NCBI GenBank assembly: GCA_021018815.1 | Contig: JAITYX010000144.1 | Span: 248,001-312,000, forward strand | Source: Talinum fruticosum | Lineage: Eukaryota; Streptophyta; Magnoliopsida; Caryophyllales; Talinaceae | Direction: 5' to 3' | Length of the DNA: 64,000 bases | Shown here: positions 54,994-64,000 of the stretch, piece by piece | Position numbering within the stretch: position 1 is the first letter of the stretch | Layout: every line of letters begins with the position of its first letter | Notes under the pieces: generated by a model | What the model saw: only the letters and a program-made list of their open reading frames with translations | What the model was told of the DNA's origin: nothing | Database searches by the model: none | Made by a program: the position numbers and the translations under genes

Positions 54994-56790
54994 ATGGCTC
55001 GTAACACCGGAGAGTTCGACGAAGGTAGATCTTCCAACAGGCCACCAAAATTCAAAGGTTCAAATTTCGGTCACTCGGAAGAAGCTCATGGAATGTTTCC
55101 TTATGGATCACGATGAAGAAGTTTGGGAAATCATACAACAAGGAAACTACATTCCAACAAAGACAGATGAATTCAGAATCCTTCCAAAGACAAAGGCTGA
55201 GTTCACGCCGACGAAGCGAGAAGTTCGAAAGAACTTCAAAGCCATGAACATCCTCATGTGCGCCATAAGCTCGGAAGAATATAATCGAGTCTCTGCTCGT
55301 GACTCTGCTAAAGAGGTGTGGGACACTCCGGTCAACACCTATGAAGGTACAAGTCAGGTGAGACAAGCAAAGATCGGCCAAGTATCTTCACAAATATGAG
55401 CTTTTCAAAATGGAGCCGGAAGAGAACATTACTCGGATGTTCATACGATTCACCGAGATCACCAACAATCTCAAATCTCTGGGAAAGAAGATCTCCCATG
55501 AAGAAATGTGCCGAAAAATTCTCGAAGCCTACCCAAGAGACGATGGGGTCCTAAGGTGACTCGCCATAGAAGAAGCTCGGAACCTCTCACTCTTGAAACC
55601 GAGACGAGCTCATTGGAAAGCTTCGACTCATGAGATACATCCGGAAGAAGAGGATGCTGAGGGTACTTCCAAAAGGAACGTCGCACTTAAAGCCTCGGAA
55701 TCCAAAGAAGCAAGTCCAAGCTCCTCCGACTCGAAGATGATCCCATGGCACTCATTGCAAGAGGCTTCAAGAAAATGATGAAGCACAAAAGATGGGACAA
55801 AAGACCAAAAGAAGAATTCTACAAAAAGGACAAGAGAGACGAGAAAAGGTAAGTTTTCTTCACCCTCAAAGTTATCTTTGTCTAAGAATTCTGGATGTTT
55901 TGAATGTGGCAAGCAAAGACCACATAGTCAAGGACTCGTCCAAAACGAAGAAGGGACAGGAAGAAGAAAAAGGCCATGATGGCAACTTGGAGCGATGAGG
56001 AATCATCTCGAAGACGACGAGGATTCGGATGACTCAAAGTGTCTAATGGCAATCACCGACTCGAAGCCGAAAAAGAGTCGGACTCGGACACGAACTCGAA
56101 TAATGACGAAACCGATCCTCAAGAGGTAATAAACTACTTCCTCAAATTCTCCAAAGTTGATTTAGCTAAATACATCTTTACTTTGGAAGAAAAGTCCAAT
56201 TCGATTCTTCTCATTTCAAGGAACAACTTGAGTCAATCACCTCTAAGAGCACTTCTTTAAAAAATGAATTGGAAAACCGAGACTCACACTCGGAGAACTC
56301 AAGACAAGTGCTCAAACTAATGAGACCGAGTCCGAGTTACTCGAAAAGAAAATGAGCAACCGAAACGGAAGCTTACTGAGTCTCAAGATCTGGTTTTAAA
56401 ATTTACTCAAGGACAGAAGAACCTTGATATGCTCTTAAGTTCACAATGTGTCTCTTTTAGAAAAGAAGGTCTTGGGTTCAACAAGGAGGAAGAATCTAAT
56501 TCTTACTCGTAATTGTTCAAAAGGATTCCGAACTGTTAAGTTCAAAAAGGTCGAGCATGGTCCCATTCACAAAAATGAAAGGAGGACTAAACCCGGACCT
56601 ATCTACAAAAGGAAACCATTTTCTCCTGTTTCAAAAGGAAAGGTTTTTAAAAGGATAGAGACACGGACTCGGTTCTCTAAGATGAAGACTCGGAATCGGA
56701 CTAAACCCAAAGTCATTCAAATCTGGGTTCCAAAGCACCTTCTTCCTCGAAAAGGACCACGAGTAAGAAATGTTACTCGGGTTCGTTAGA
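54994..56790 (+). pseudogene. SIRE-like gag
   Basis: The ATG at 54994 starts MARNTGEFDEG. After a one-base break at 55076 (TCACTCGGAAG, where the conserved Trp codon TGG is expected), the 55088-55399 frame gives the gag helical domain: MECFLMDHDEEVWEIIQQGN, then REVRKNFKAMNILMCAIS and YEGTSQVRQAK. Later comes the knuckle CFECGK (about 55890), with its last Cys disturbed by GACTCGTCC at 55933-55941, then acidic and Lys/Arg-rich stretches. Gag forms the cytoplasmic particle that packages element RNA. Breaks make it non-coding as read. Confidence 0.82.
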
Positions 56791-56799
56791 GGAAGTGAG

Positions 56800-57220
56800 A
56801 AGGGTTAGATTATCTCTGTTTTGCGGGTCACTCGGAAAAGATCAAAAGGACATTGGTACCTGGACAGTGGATGCTCACAACATATGACAGGTGACCAAGG
56901 ACTCTTTTCTGAGTTGGAGTCATATAAAGGAGGAAAGGTGACCTTTGGTGATGACAACGAAGGGCAAGATAGCGGGCATTGGGAAGATTGGTAATGGAAA
57001 CAATCCGGTGAGCCCAGTCTACCTTGTCAAAGGACTAAAGTACAACTTACTTAGCATCTCCCAGCTTTGTGACAAAGGACAAGAGGTAAAATTCACTCAA
57101 TCCAAGTGCTACATCACGGATGAGATCACCAAAGAGATAAAACTTTCGGGTAAGAGATGAGGTAATACCTACATCATCCCTCTTTCGACCCAAGTCGAAT
57201 TTATCCTATTTGAAAGCATC
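56800..57220 (+). pseudogene. SIRE-like aspartic protease
   Basis: WYLDSGCSQHMTGD is read at 56854-56895, with the catalytic Asp in DSG at 56863-56871, followed by frame 56945-57160 (GKIAGIGKIG, VYLVKGLKYNLLSISQLCDK, QEVKFTQSKCYI). This is the Ty1/copia retropepsin and the start of the pre-integrase linker. A frame change separates the two pieces near 56940. Confidence 0.85.
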
Positions 57221-58140
57221 TCTTCAAGATGATTCTTGGACTTGGCATCGTAGATTAGGTCATATTAGCATGCATACTATCAAAAGCTTGCATCTCATCA
57301 TCTAGTTAGAGGATTACCTAACCGTACGTTTGAGAAGGATAAAGTATGTGAAGCATGCACCGGAGGGAAACAAGTCGGATCTTCATTCAAATCTCTGAAG
57401 ACAGTTTCCACATCCAACGTGCTTGAATTATCGCATATGGATCTATGTGGTGAAATTCCTGTAAAGAGTCTCGGAGGTAAATCTTACATACTTGTTATCA
57501 TTGATGATTTTTCAAGATTTACCTGGGTGTGTTTTCTCAAGCATAAGAATGAAGCCTTCAAGGAATTCAAGTAAGCTCGTAGAAAGATTCAAGTGGAGTC
57601 CCGGACTTAGATTCAAAAGATTCGAACCGACCATGGAAGGGAGTTCGATTACTCGAATTCTCGAGTTTTGTGACAAGAATGGAATTTCTCACAACTTCTC
57701 AAGCACCCGTAACTCCTCAATAGAATGGAGTAGTTGAGAGAAAGAACAGAACCCTTGAAGAAATAGCAAGGACGATGATGATTGAACACAACTTGCCTTA
57801 CTATTTCTCGGCGTAAGCGAGAAACACAACCAACTACACTCTCAATCGATGCCTCATCGGACCCATTCTGAAGAAAACACCTTATGAACTCTACAAAGGG
57901 AGGAAGCCAAACATTTCCTATTTCGGACCTTTTGGATGTAAGTGTTTTGTCCACAACAATGGTAAGGATCATCTGACCAAGTTTGATGCTCGGTCGACGA
58001 AGGAATTTTTCTAGGTTACTCTTCTCATAGCAAAGCTTACCGTATCTTCAACAAGAGAACTAACAAAGTGGAAGAAAGTATCCACGTAGTGTTTGATGAG
58101 CTTGAACAGGAAAAACCAAGTGAATCTTCATACTCGTAAC
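57221..58140 (+). pseudogene. SIRE-like integrase
   Basis: Pre-integrase zinc region: WHRRLGHIS (57243-57269), with the partner cysteines near 57350. Catalytic core: LSHMDLCGEIPVKSLGGKSY (about 57427 on), then ILVIIDDFSRFTWV, RTDHGREF (about 57625) and GVVERKNRTLEEIART (about 57727-57774). The D-D-E residues are recognisable. Frame breaks occur near 57290, 57570, 57700 and 57820. The C-terminal part reads YSSHSKAYRIFNKRT (about 58018). It integrates element cDNA in the nucleus when intact. Confidence 0.85.
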
Positions 58141-58459
58141 CGAAGCTCGTAAAGGATGATGATGAAGATGAGCTTTCAAAGACTCGGAAGGAGATCACTC
58201 GTAACGAGGAAGTTCAGTAATGAAATAACTCAAGAAGTCGCTCGGAGCGAGCAAGTCAATGGAGCCGATCACTCGTAACAAGCTTCGAAGATCAAGCTAT
58301 TCAGCCCACAAACCCGGTGAATCAAAGAACTGGTAAAGCGTTCAAATTTACTTCCAGTCATCCCCAAAAAACATAATTTCGATATCAACAAGTGGTGTAA
58401 GAACTCGTTCTTCTCTTCATAATCTATGTGCATTCACTGCATTCATTTCTCTAACTCGA

Positions 58460-59330
58460 ACCCAAAATGCACTAGAAGCTCTTAATGAACCCGAATGGGT
58501 AGAGGCCATGCAAGAAGAGCTGAATCAATTTGAAAGAAACCAAGTCCGGACTCGACCAACCGACCTTCCGACCACCCAGCTATAGGAACCAAATGGGTTT
58601 TCAAAAACAAACTGGATGAGGGTGGAATAGTTGTCGAAACAAAGCTAGACTTATAGCTCAAGGTTACAATCAAGAAGAAGGAATTGATTGTGGGGAAACC
58701 TTTGCCCCAAAGAGCTAGAATTGAAGCCATTAGAATATCGTTGGCATTTGCATCCTGCATGCATATTAAATTATATCAAATGGATGTTAAGTGTGCCTTT
58801 CTCAATGGTTTTATTGAAGAAGAGGTCTATGTCGAGCAGACCTCCTGGTTTTGAAAACTCGGAATTTCCAAATCATGTTTTCAAACTTCAAAAGGCTCTC
58901 TATGGTCTTAAGCAAGCCCCTAGAGCTTGGTATGAAAGACTAAGCAGCTTCTCGGTTCAAAATAATTTTAAAAGAGGTCGGATCGACAAGACTTTATTCA
59001 TAAAGACCAAAGGGAAAGATTTTCTCATTGTTCAAGTATATGTTGATGATATTATTTTCGGTGCTACTAATGAATTTCCGTGTCGAGAATTTTCTCGAGT
59101 TGATGAGTCAAGAGTTCCAAATGAGTATGATGGGAGAACTCAACTTCTTCCTTGGATTGCAAATCAAACAAGACAAAAATGGAATCTTTGTTCATCAATC
59201 AAAATACACCAAGGAACTGCTGAAGAAATATAAGCTTCAAGATGCAAAGCACGCATCTACTCCTATGAGCAAGCAAGATAAAGCTCGACTCGGATGAGAC
59301 AGTAAAGCAAGAGATCGAAACACTATCGGG
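58460..59330 (+). pseudogene. SIRE-like reverse transcriptase
   Basis: Starts EWVEAMQEELNQFERNQV (58494 on). The RT core follows across several frames: FKLQKALYGLKQAPRAWYER (58878-58940), then VQVYVDDIIFGATNEF with the catalytic YVDD at 59039-59050. After a shift at 59096 (TTTCTCGAG), it continues MSQEFQMSMMGELNFFLGLQ (59102 on), KQDKNGIFVHQSKYTKELLK. The YVDD box is intact, but at least five frame breaks prevent one product. Confidence 0.88.
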
Positions 59331-59979
59331 GTATGATTGGATCACTGCTATATCTTACTTCAAGCAGTACCGGATATAATGTTCGGTGTTTGCTTATGTG
59401 CACGATTTCAAGCTAATCCAAAAGAATCACATCTCACTGCGGTGAAGAGAATATTCGGATATCTTGCAGCACTCGGAATCTAGGACTATGGTACTCCGAG
59501 AGACTCGTAACCGACTCGACCGGGTACTCGGACGCAGACTATGCAGCATACAAAGTTGATCGAAAGAGCACATCCGGAGCTTGCCAATTTCGGGTCAATC
59601 CCTAGTATCCTGGCACTCAAAGAAGCAAAACTCAGTAGCTCTATCAACTGCAGAAGCTGAATATATTGCCGCTGGAGCTTGTTGCGCTCGTATTCTCTGG
59701 ATAAAACAACACTTGAAGGACCTTGGACTATCTCTCAACTCGGTCCCAATCAAGTGTGATAATCAAAGCGCAATCAGTATCACTAAGAATCTCGTCCAAG
59801 CACTCAAAAACAAAGCATATTGAAGTCGGTATCACTTCTTACGCGATCACTCGAAAAGGGTGATATTACACTTGAGTTCATTCCTACTAATCTTCAATTA
59901 GCGGATATCTTTACTAAGCCTCTTGGTGAAGATCAATTCTGCTTTTATTCGGAATGAGATTGGTATGTTAAATGCTTAG
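59331..59979 (+). pseudogene. SIRE-like RNase H and end of pol
   Basis: RNase H residues: YSDADYAAYKVDRKSTSGAC (about 59530-59580), then SWHSKKQNSVALSTAEAEYI (59608-59667), AAGACCARILWIKQHLKDLG and KCDNQSAISI, followed after a shift by LADIFTKPLGEDQF and a final GMLNA with TAG at 59977-59979. The tail wording LADIFTKPL is standard for copia pol. At 59591 a CTG-to-CG-like change breaks the frame just before SWHSKKQ. Confidence 0.88.
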
Positions 59980-60613
59980 TTTTGTGTTATGATTCGTGAA
60001 TATTTCGTGCCTTGTGCTTTCATTGTTAATAACCATCGGTTCAGTTGACCACGTGATACTCGGGCTGATAGTTATTTCGTGTTTCGAGTCACTCGAAACT
60101 TTTCCGAGTCAAACTCGGACGTAAGAGAAATTTGGACATCAAATTTTCTGAAGCTATCTTTAGAACAGTGGAGAGTTTCGGAGTATAATTTCAAACCCGT
60201 TTTCTCTCTCTTTCTCGAGCGCTGCGATCGGATCTTAACCGCAGATTTTAAACCACCGATATCTCAACCGTTGAAGAAGAACCGTCACACCGGGCATTAA
60301 TTATCGATGGACGGGCTGAGTCGAACGGAGTTACTTAACGGATAGTGAACGGGCGCGCGTACTCACTATAAATAATGACTATCCGTCTTCATCTCGGTAT
60401 TCTAAAACTCCTTCCCTCACAAACGAAACCCTTTCGCGAAGCATACTACGTGAATAGTGTTCCCCGATCGTCCGCGACGTCGAAGAAGCTCTCTCTCTCT
60501 CGTAAGTTTTCGATCGCTCATCTCTCTTTCTTCTACCATTTTCGTTTTCTTCTCTTCTACACTTCCTTCTCTTTCTTTTCTCTCGAAAAGTTTCATTTTT
60601 TTCATCTCTCACC

Positions 60614-62201
60614 ATGCCTAAAAGAGGAAACCATCCCGACTTTCAGTGTTTCTTCATCCTCTAAGAAGCCTCGCACCAACAAGCCGTAAAGCTCAACCCC
60701 TTCTAAACCCGTTGTCACCCAAAGCATCTTGCGCTGGACGACAAGTTCTTCCCAACAACCAAATTCTCCTGGTTGTCCAATATCCAAACCACCGGAGTCT
60801 ACCCTTTCTTGTGCTTCAACGAGTTCATCTATCCCGAACTTGTTTCGAGTTTTATACTCATCTCACCCACTCCGAAAATGTTCTAACCTCTCGGGTTCGT
60901 AACATTACTGTTCGTATCAACACCTCCCTCCTTCACCGTCTGTTCAAAGTCTCTTCTCTCTTCTTGAACAGCAACCCTATCCTCTTCATCGAAGTCGCCG
61001 ACGACTTCTTTGAAAAGTACGCTAAAGAATTCCCCGGGTCCGTAAAGAACTTTTACGTGACTCAGTTGAAGTCGAAGCCGGACTCGTGTTTCCTGCCGAT
61101 GAGAACCTTCTTCTCACAAGCATTCTAGCAAGGAGAACCCCAACTCCAAGCACCTCAAAGCCCTCTTCGATATCCCGGAGGGATACGAAGTCGACCTCTT
61201 CCCCTCCATCATTGAGCAAATGGCCGCTGTACCAGCTCAACTCCAGAGCAAGAAGAACACCTCCCTTCCTTTCGGTGCTCTTCTCACCCTTGTATTCAAA
61301 CAATTCCAAGTTCCTCTTCCTCTCGACCCTAACGCGGTGTCCGAGGCGGCCATTGTGGTCGGCAAGAAGGAACTCAGTGGGTACGGATACCGAGAAACTA
61401 ACCCCGGTGTCTAGGTTCACAACTCGTAGCCGAGGCCTCCTTCTCCACCTCGGACTCGAAATCCACCCCTCTTTCTCTTCCCTCTTCACCTGGTGGTGCC
61501 TCCACCTCCGGTGCTTCCAAAACTCTTTCTCGCCCTCTTGTCTCCTCGTCTTCATGGACAAGATCACCTCTGTGTCCTCCGATTTCGGAGACATGCTCAA
61601 GGGTTTCAAGTCTGTTCTTCGTGGTCCGACCATCAACCAAAAGACTGGTCGAGTCCCAAATCCGAGAGCAGCAGCTCTCGTTCTTGAGATGAGAGAGCTG
61701 GTTAAGGAGCAGAAGGAGCTGGCTGAGCTCCTCGAGAGCGACGGTCCAAGGCGGCTCGGGACCCGGATGACTCGGACCCATCCGAGGCGTCTTCGAGCCC
61801 AGCCCGACCTCCTCGGAGAGCGAGGAAGCCGAGGAAGCAGAGGAAGAAGCTACAGATGCAGCGGAGGACGCCGAGGAACCCGCGGCTGAAGCAGCCCTTC
61901 CGGCAAAGGGAAGAAGAGGCCGTGGCAACCGCTCCCCAAGCTCAAATTGCTGTACTCAGCTCGGACAGCGAGTCCGAGTGGGTCGGAAGATCTCGCTCCT
62001 CCAGCGAGTCGCCAGAGCAGCCCCTCCAGCCCTCGAGGTCCCAAGGGAAGAACCTCTCGATCCACTATCTCCGGGTCGGCCCCTCGTAGCCGAGCCCCTG
62101 CGAACTATTCCGGTTCTCCCTTCGCCGCGCTCAAGCACATCGTCAAGGTCTTATCAGCGCCGGCGCACCTCCGCCTCTACTCGAAATCCCCACCTTCCTA
62201 G
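60614..62201 (+). pseudogene. Extra ORF region between pol and 3' LTR (env-like/aORF position)
   Basis: ATG at 60614 (MPKRGN) opens a region that keeps coding character on the plus strand through several frames. Pieces include FNEFIYPELV (60815 on), FYTHLTHSENVLTSRVRNIT and VRINTSLLHRLFKV (60860-60950), LFDIPEGYEVDLFPSIIEQM (61169 on), and FGALLTLVFKQFQVPL. They continue with MLKGFKSVLRGPTIN, RAAALVLEMRELVKEQKELA (probable coiled coil, about 61670-61735), and an Arg/Glu/Ser-rich tail. The YPELV...RVRNITV pattern recalls the plant-transposon-protein domain (PF20167-like), but this is tentative. SIRE elements carry an env-like ORF in this slot; I see no convincing membrane segment or signal peptide. 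Confidence 0.6.
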
Positions 62202-62596
62202 TTGGAGCCATGCACCGAGTCACGATTCCTCGGTGTCTCCGAATTTCGCTTCAAAATTTTCTTTTTGTCCGGACAACTTATGTGTATTACTTGTTCTTTT
62301 CTCCTTTCTTTTTGGTTCTTGTTTTTGCTAAAAGGCAAGGGGAGAAAATGTAGTCGAAACTGGTTGTCTTGTTTAGGGGAGTTTTTACTGCCCTTGTCAA
62401 TTTTTAATGGATTAATGCATTTCATTATTTCGAGTTCTTTCTTTTCCGAGTTAATGAGTTAAAGCATACTTTATCTTGCTCGATATATTGTATATCACTC
62501 GATCTATTCAATATGCCTTATCTTTTTATCAAACTACTCAGAATCAATCTATTTTCTTCTAACAAAGTTTCGTTTAAGTTTGGAATGCCTTTCATC

Positions 62597-62608
62597 AAAA
62601 AGGGGAGA
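62597..62608 (+). other. Polypurine tract
   Basis: AAAAAGGGGAGA precedes the 3' LTR (TTGAAGACTCGG) and would prime plus-strand DNA synthesis. The same tract precedes the LTR at 26296. Confidence 0.88.
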
Positions 62609-62609
62609 T

Positions 62610-64000
62610 TGAAGACTCGGACACTGCTCTATATCTTTTCGAGTCATGCAAAAGGAATCGGGTATAACGATGTCATTCATATAGAGTTTTGATTCCAAGG
62701 CATTCTCTCGTGTCTTAGAAACATACTTGAATTAAATAGTATCCTTCCTATGCGATTCGGCATTCACATATCTCTTTAATCGTTTTTTAGTTAGCAACTC
62801 GGAAAAGTTGTTCTTTATTCCGAGTCCTTTCTCACTCGGAATCCGACTTGTGATTATTTACTCTATCGTTTGCATAGTCGGCATTCATAGTTCATTTCAT
62901 GCTTAGTCTATATCAAGTTCTTTCTCACTTTGATATTTGCTGTTGTTTTTCTTAAGACTAAGTCATATGGAATTCCGAGTATCATGGATATTAGACTCGG
63001 AATATTCCATTTCCTTTCGACTCGGATAATCAATTGCGTAATTTCTCAAGATTATTTTGTTATCTCGTGTCTAACCTTGGACCAAAGTATTTTATACTTT
63101 GAGAACCAAAGTTGTTTTACTTTTGTAGGTTATTCAATCGAGGATATCTTTTCAAAACTACAAAAGTAGCCGGCTTCGTAACGTCAAATCACCAGCAGAT
63201 ATGGCTTTTCACCTTCCCCGCTTTAGTCTCGGAAGATTGTGTCGAAGCCGTCCGCTTCAATATCCGGAAAACTGGAACGCCAAGCCTAACAAGTGGTTTT
63301 CACCTCGGTTTTCATGACACAACCGATGGTTTTGGGACTTCCAAGAGAGTTAAACCGTTGTCCAATGTTCATATTTCAACGGATACTTTCCGAGTGACTC
63401 GGAAAGCCTTTCTCAATGGTCACGAGAGGACTCTCGGTCAGCGAGATGGAAATAACGGCTACTCTGCTCGGTCTTATCTATAAGAAGAAGCCACTTCACA
63501 AGACTTGAAGGTTGCAGAACATATTGTCTATACACTTACTTGTTCAAAGTTATTCTACTCTCAATCTTCAACTTACAACTCCCACTCTGTAATTCATTAC
63601 TTTACGAGTTGTAAGGTCTTGTACTTCGTTACAAACACTTCTTACATTCTTTGTAAGGTCCCTTGACTAAGTCGTAAAGGTTAACTCAGCTTAGTTGTCC
63701 CTAGCTGTAAGGGTTATCTCAGCTAGGAAGTACTAGATCGGATAAGGTAACTTCGAGTCTAGGAAAATCTGTATAGAGTTGTCTAAGGGAGCAACTCGGG
63801 TTCCGTCAAGTTCACGGTATTTTGTAGACTCAAAATAGTGGATTTGACTTCGTGTCCGGATTGACACGGGCCGTGGTTTTCTCGCCCCAGGAGGGTTTCC
63901 ACGTAAATATTTCGTGTTCTCTTCCCGAGTTCATTCTAGACTCGGACGACATTAGTGCTCCCGCTTCTTCGATTCATTGCTTTCGAGTCCAATCTTTTCG
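62610..64000 (+). repeat. 3' LTR of the SIRE-like element (cut by window end)
   Basis: Starts TGAAGACTCGGACACTGC, the intact form of the LTR start, and matches 53422-54817 up to the window edge. By comparison with the 5' LTR about 120 bp are missing, so the element should end near 64.12 kb, followed by TCACT if the target duplication is intact. Confidence 0.93.

Larger units (their letters stand above)
53422..64000 (+). mobile_element. SIRE-like Ty1/copia retrotransposon, nearly full length, runs off the window
   Basis: Structure: 5' LTR (53422-54934), Met-tRNA-type primer site (54937 on), gag (from 54994), protease, integrase, reverse transcriptase, RNase H (to TAG 59977-59979), a long extra region (60.6-62.2 kb), polypurine tract (62597-62608) and 3' LTR (from 62610; about 120 bp missing at the window edge). 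Domain order PR-INT-RT-RH is that of Ty1/copia; the LTR size, AAAAAGGGGAGATTGAAG junction and post-pol region fit the SIRE/Maximus lineage. Upstream five bases are TCACT (53417-53421). Many one-base breaks interrupt the frames. Confidence 0.9.

Overview
The window is nuclear DNA from a flowering plant. It holds one large spliced gene (a GBF-interacting protein 1-like gene, 8.5-16.2 kb) in a matrix of nested, mostly decayed transposable elements. AT-rich spacers, GT-AG introns, plant retroelement lineages (LINE/L1, Athila-like and Tekay-like Ty3/gypsy, SIRE-like Ty1/copia), CACTA, MULE and Helitron elements and an endogenous caulimovirid all point to an angiosperm. I cannot name the species.

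Layout. 1-5.77 kb: a LINE on the minus strand, running off the left edge. 5.9-7.0 kb: decayed Ty3/gypsy RT/RNase H. 8.2-16.6 kb: the GIP1-like gene, ten coding exons, about 845 codons, with two reading-frame puzzles. 18.3-25.8 kb: an Athila-like gypsy element split by a 3.1-kb non-autonomous CACTA element (20786-23899). The CACTA carries the start of a GDP-L-fucose synthase gene and a solo SIRE-like LTR with a perfect GAGGG target duplication. 25.8-27.7 kb: the 3' end of another SIRE-like element. 28.1-32.8 kb: caulimovirid-like movement-protein, coat/gag and protease sequence without reverse transcriptase, bounded by about 60-bp inverted repeats. 33.1-36.1 kb: a 3-kb gypsy solo LTR. 38.6-41.1 kb: a Helitron 3' half with an RPA-like pseudogene. 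41.5-42.4 kb: GGTTCGGGTC-type repeats. 42.6 kb: a Helitron helicase fragment. 43.2-44.4 kb: two unidentified divergently oriented reading frames. 44.7-50.8 kb: a MULE with about 340-bp TIRs, a broken FAR1-type transposase and a captured NIP aquaporin last exon. 50.86 kb onward: the end of a second MULE-like element, followed by captured Aux/IAA and XPG-type exon fragments. 53.4-64 kb: a nearly complete SIRE-like copia element inserted inside the XPG-type exon, its 3' LTR cut by the window edge.

Main themes. (1) Host-gene pieces have been picked up by DNA transposons several times: GDP-fucose synthase, NIP, Aux/IAA, and perhaps XPG. (2) Copies of the same repeat differ mainly by one-base indels that swap CTG with CTCG (or CAG with CGAG). 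These explain many broken frames and look like a sequencing artefact at CHG-methylated sites. (3) The inverted-repeat-bounded caulimovirid block is the least ordinary structure here. All family calls come from reading the translations by eye; no searches were run.
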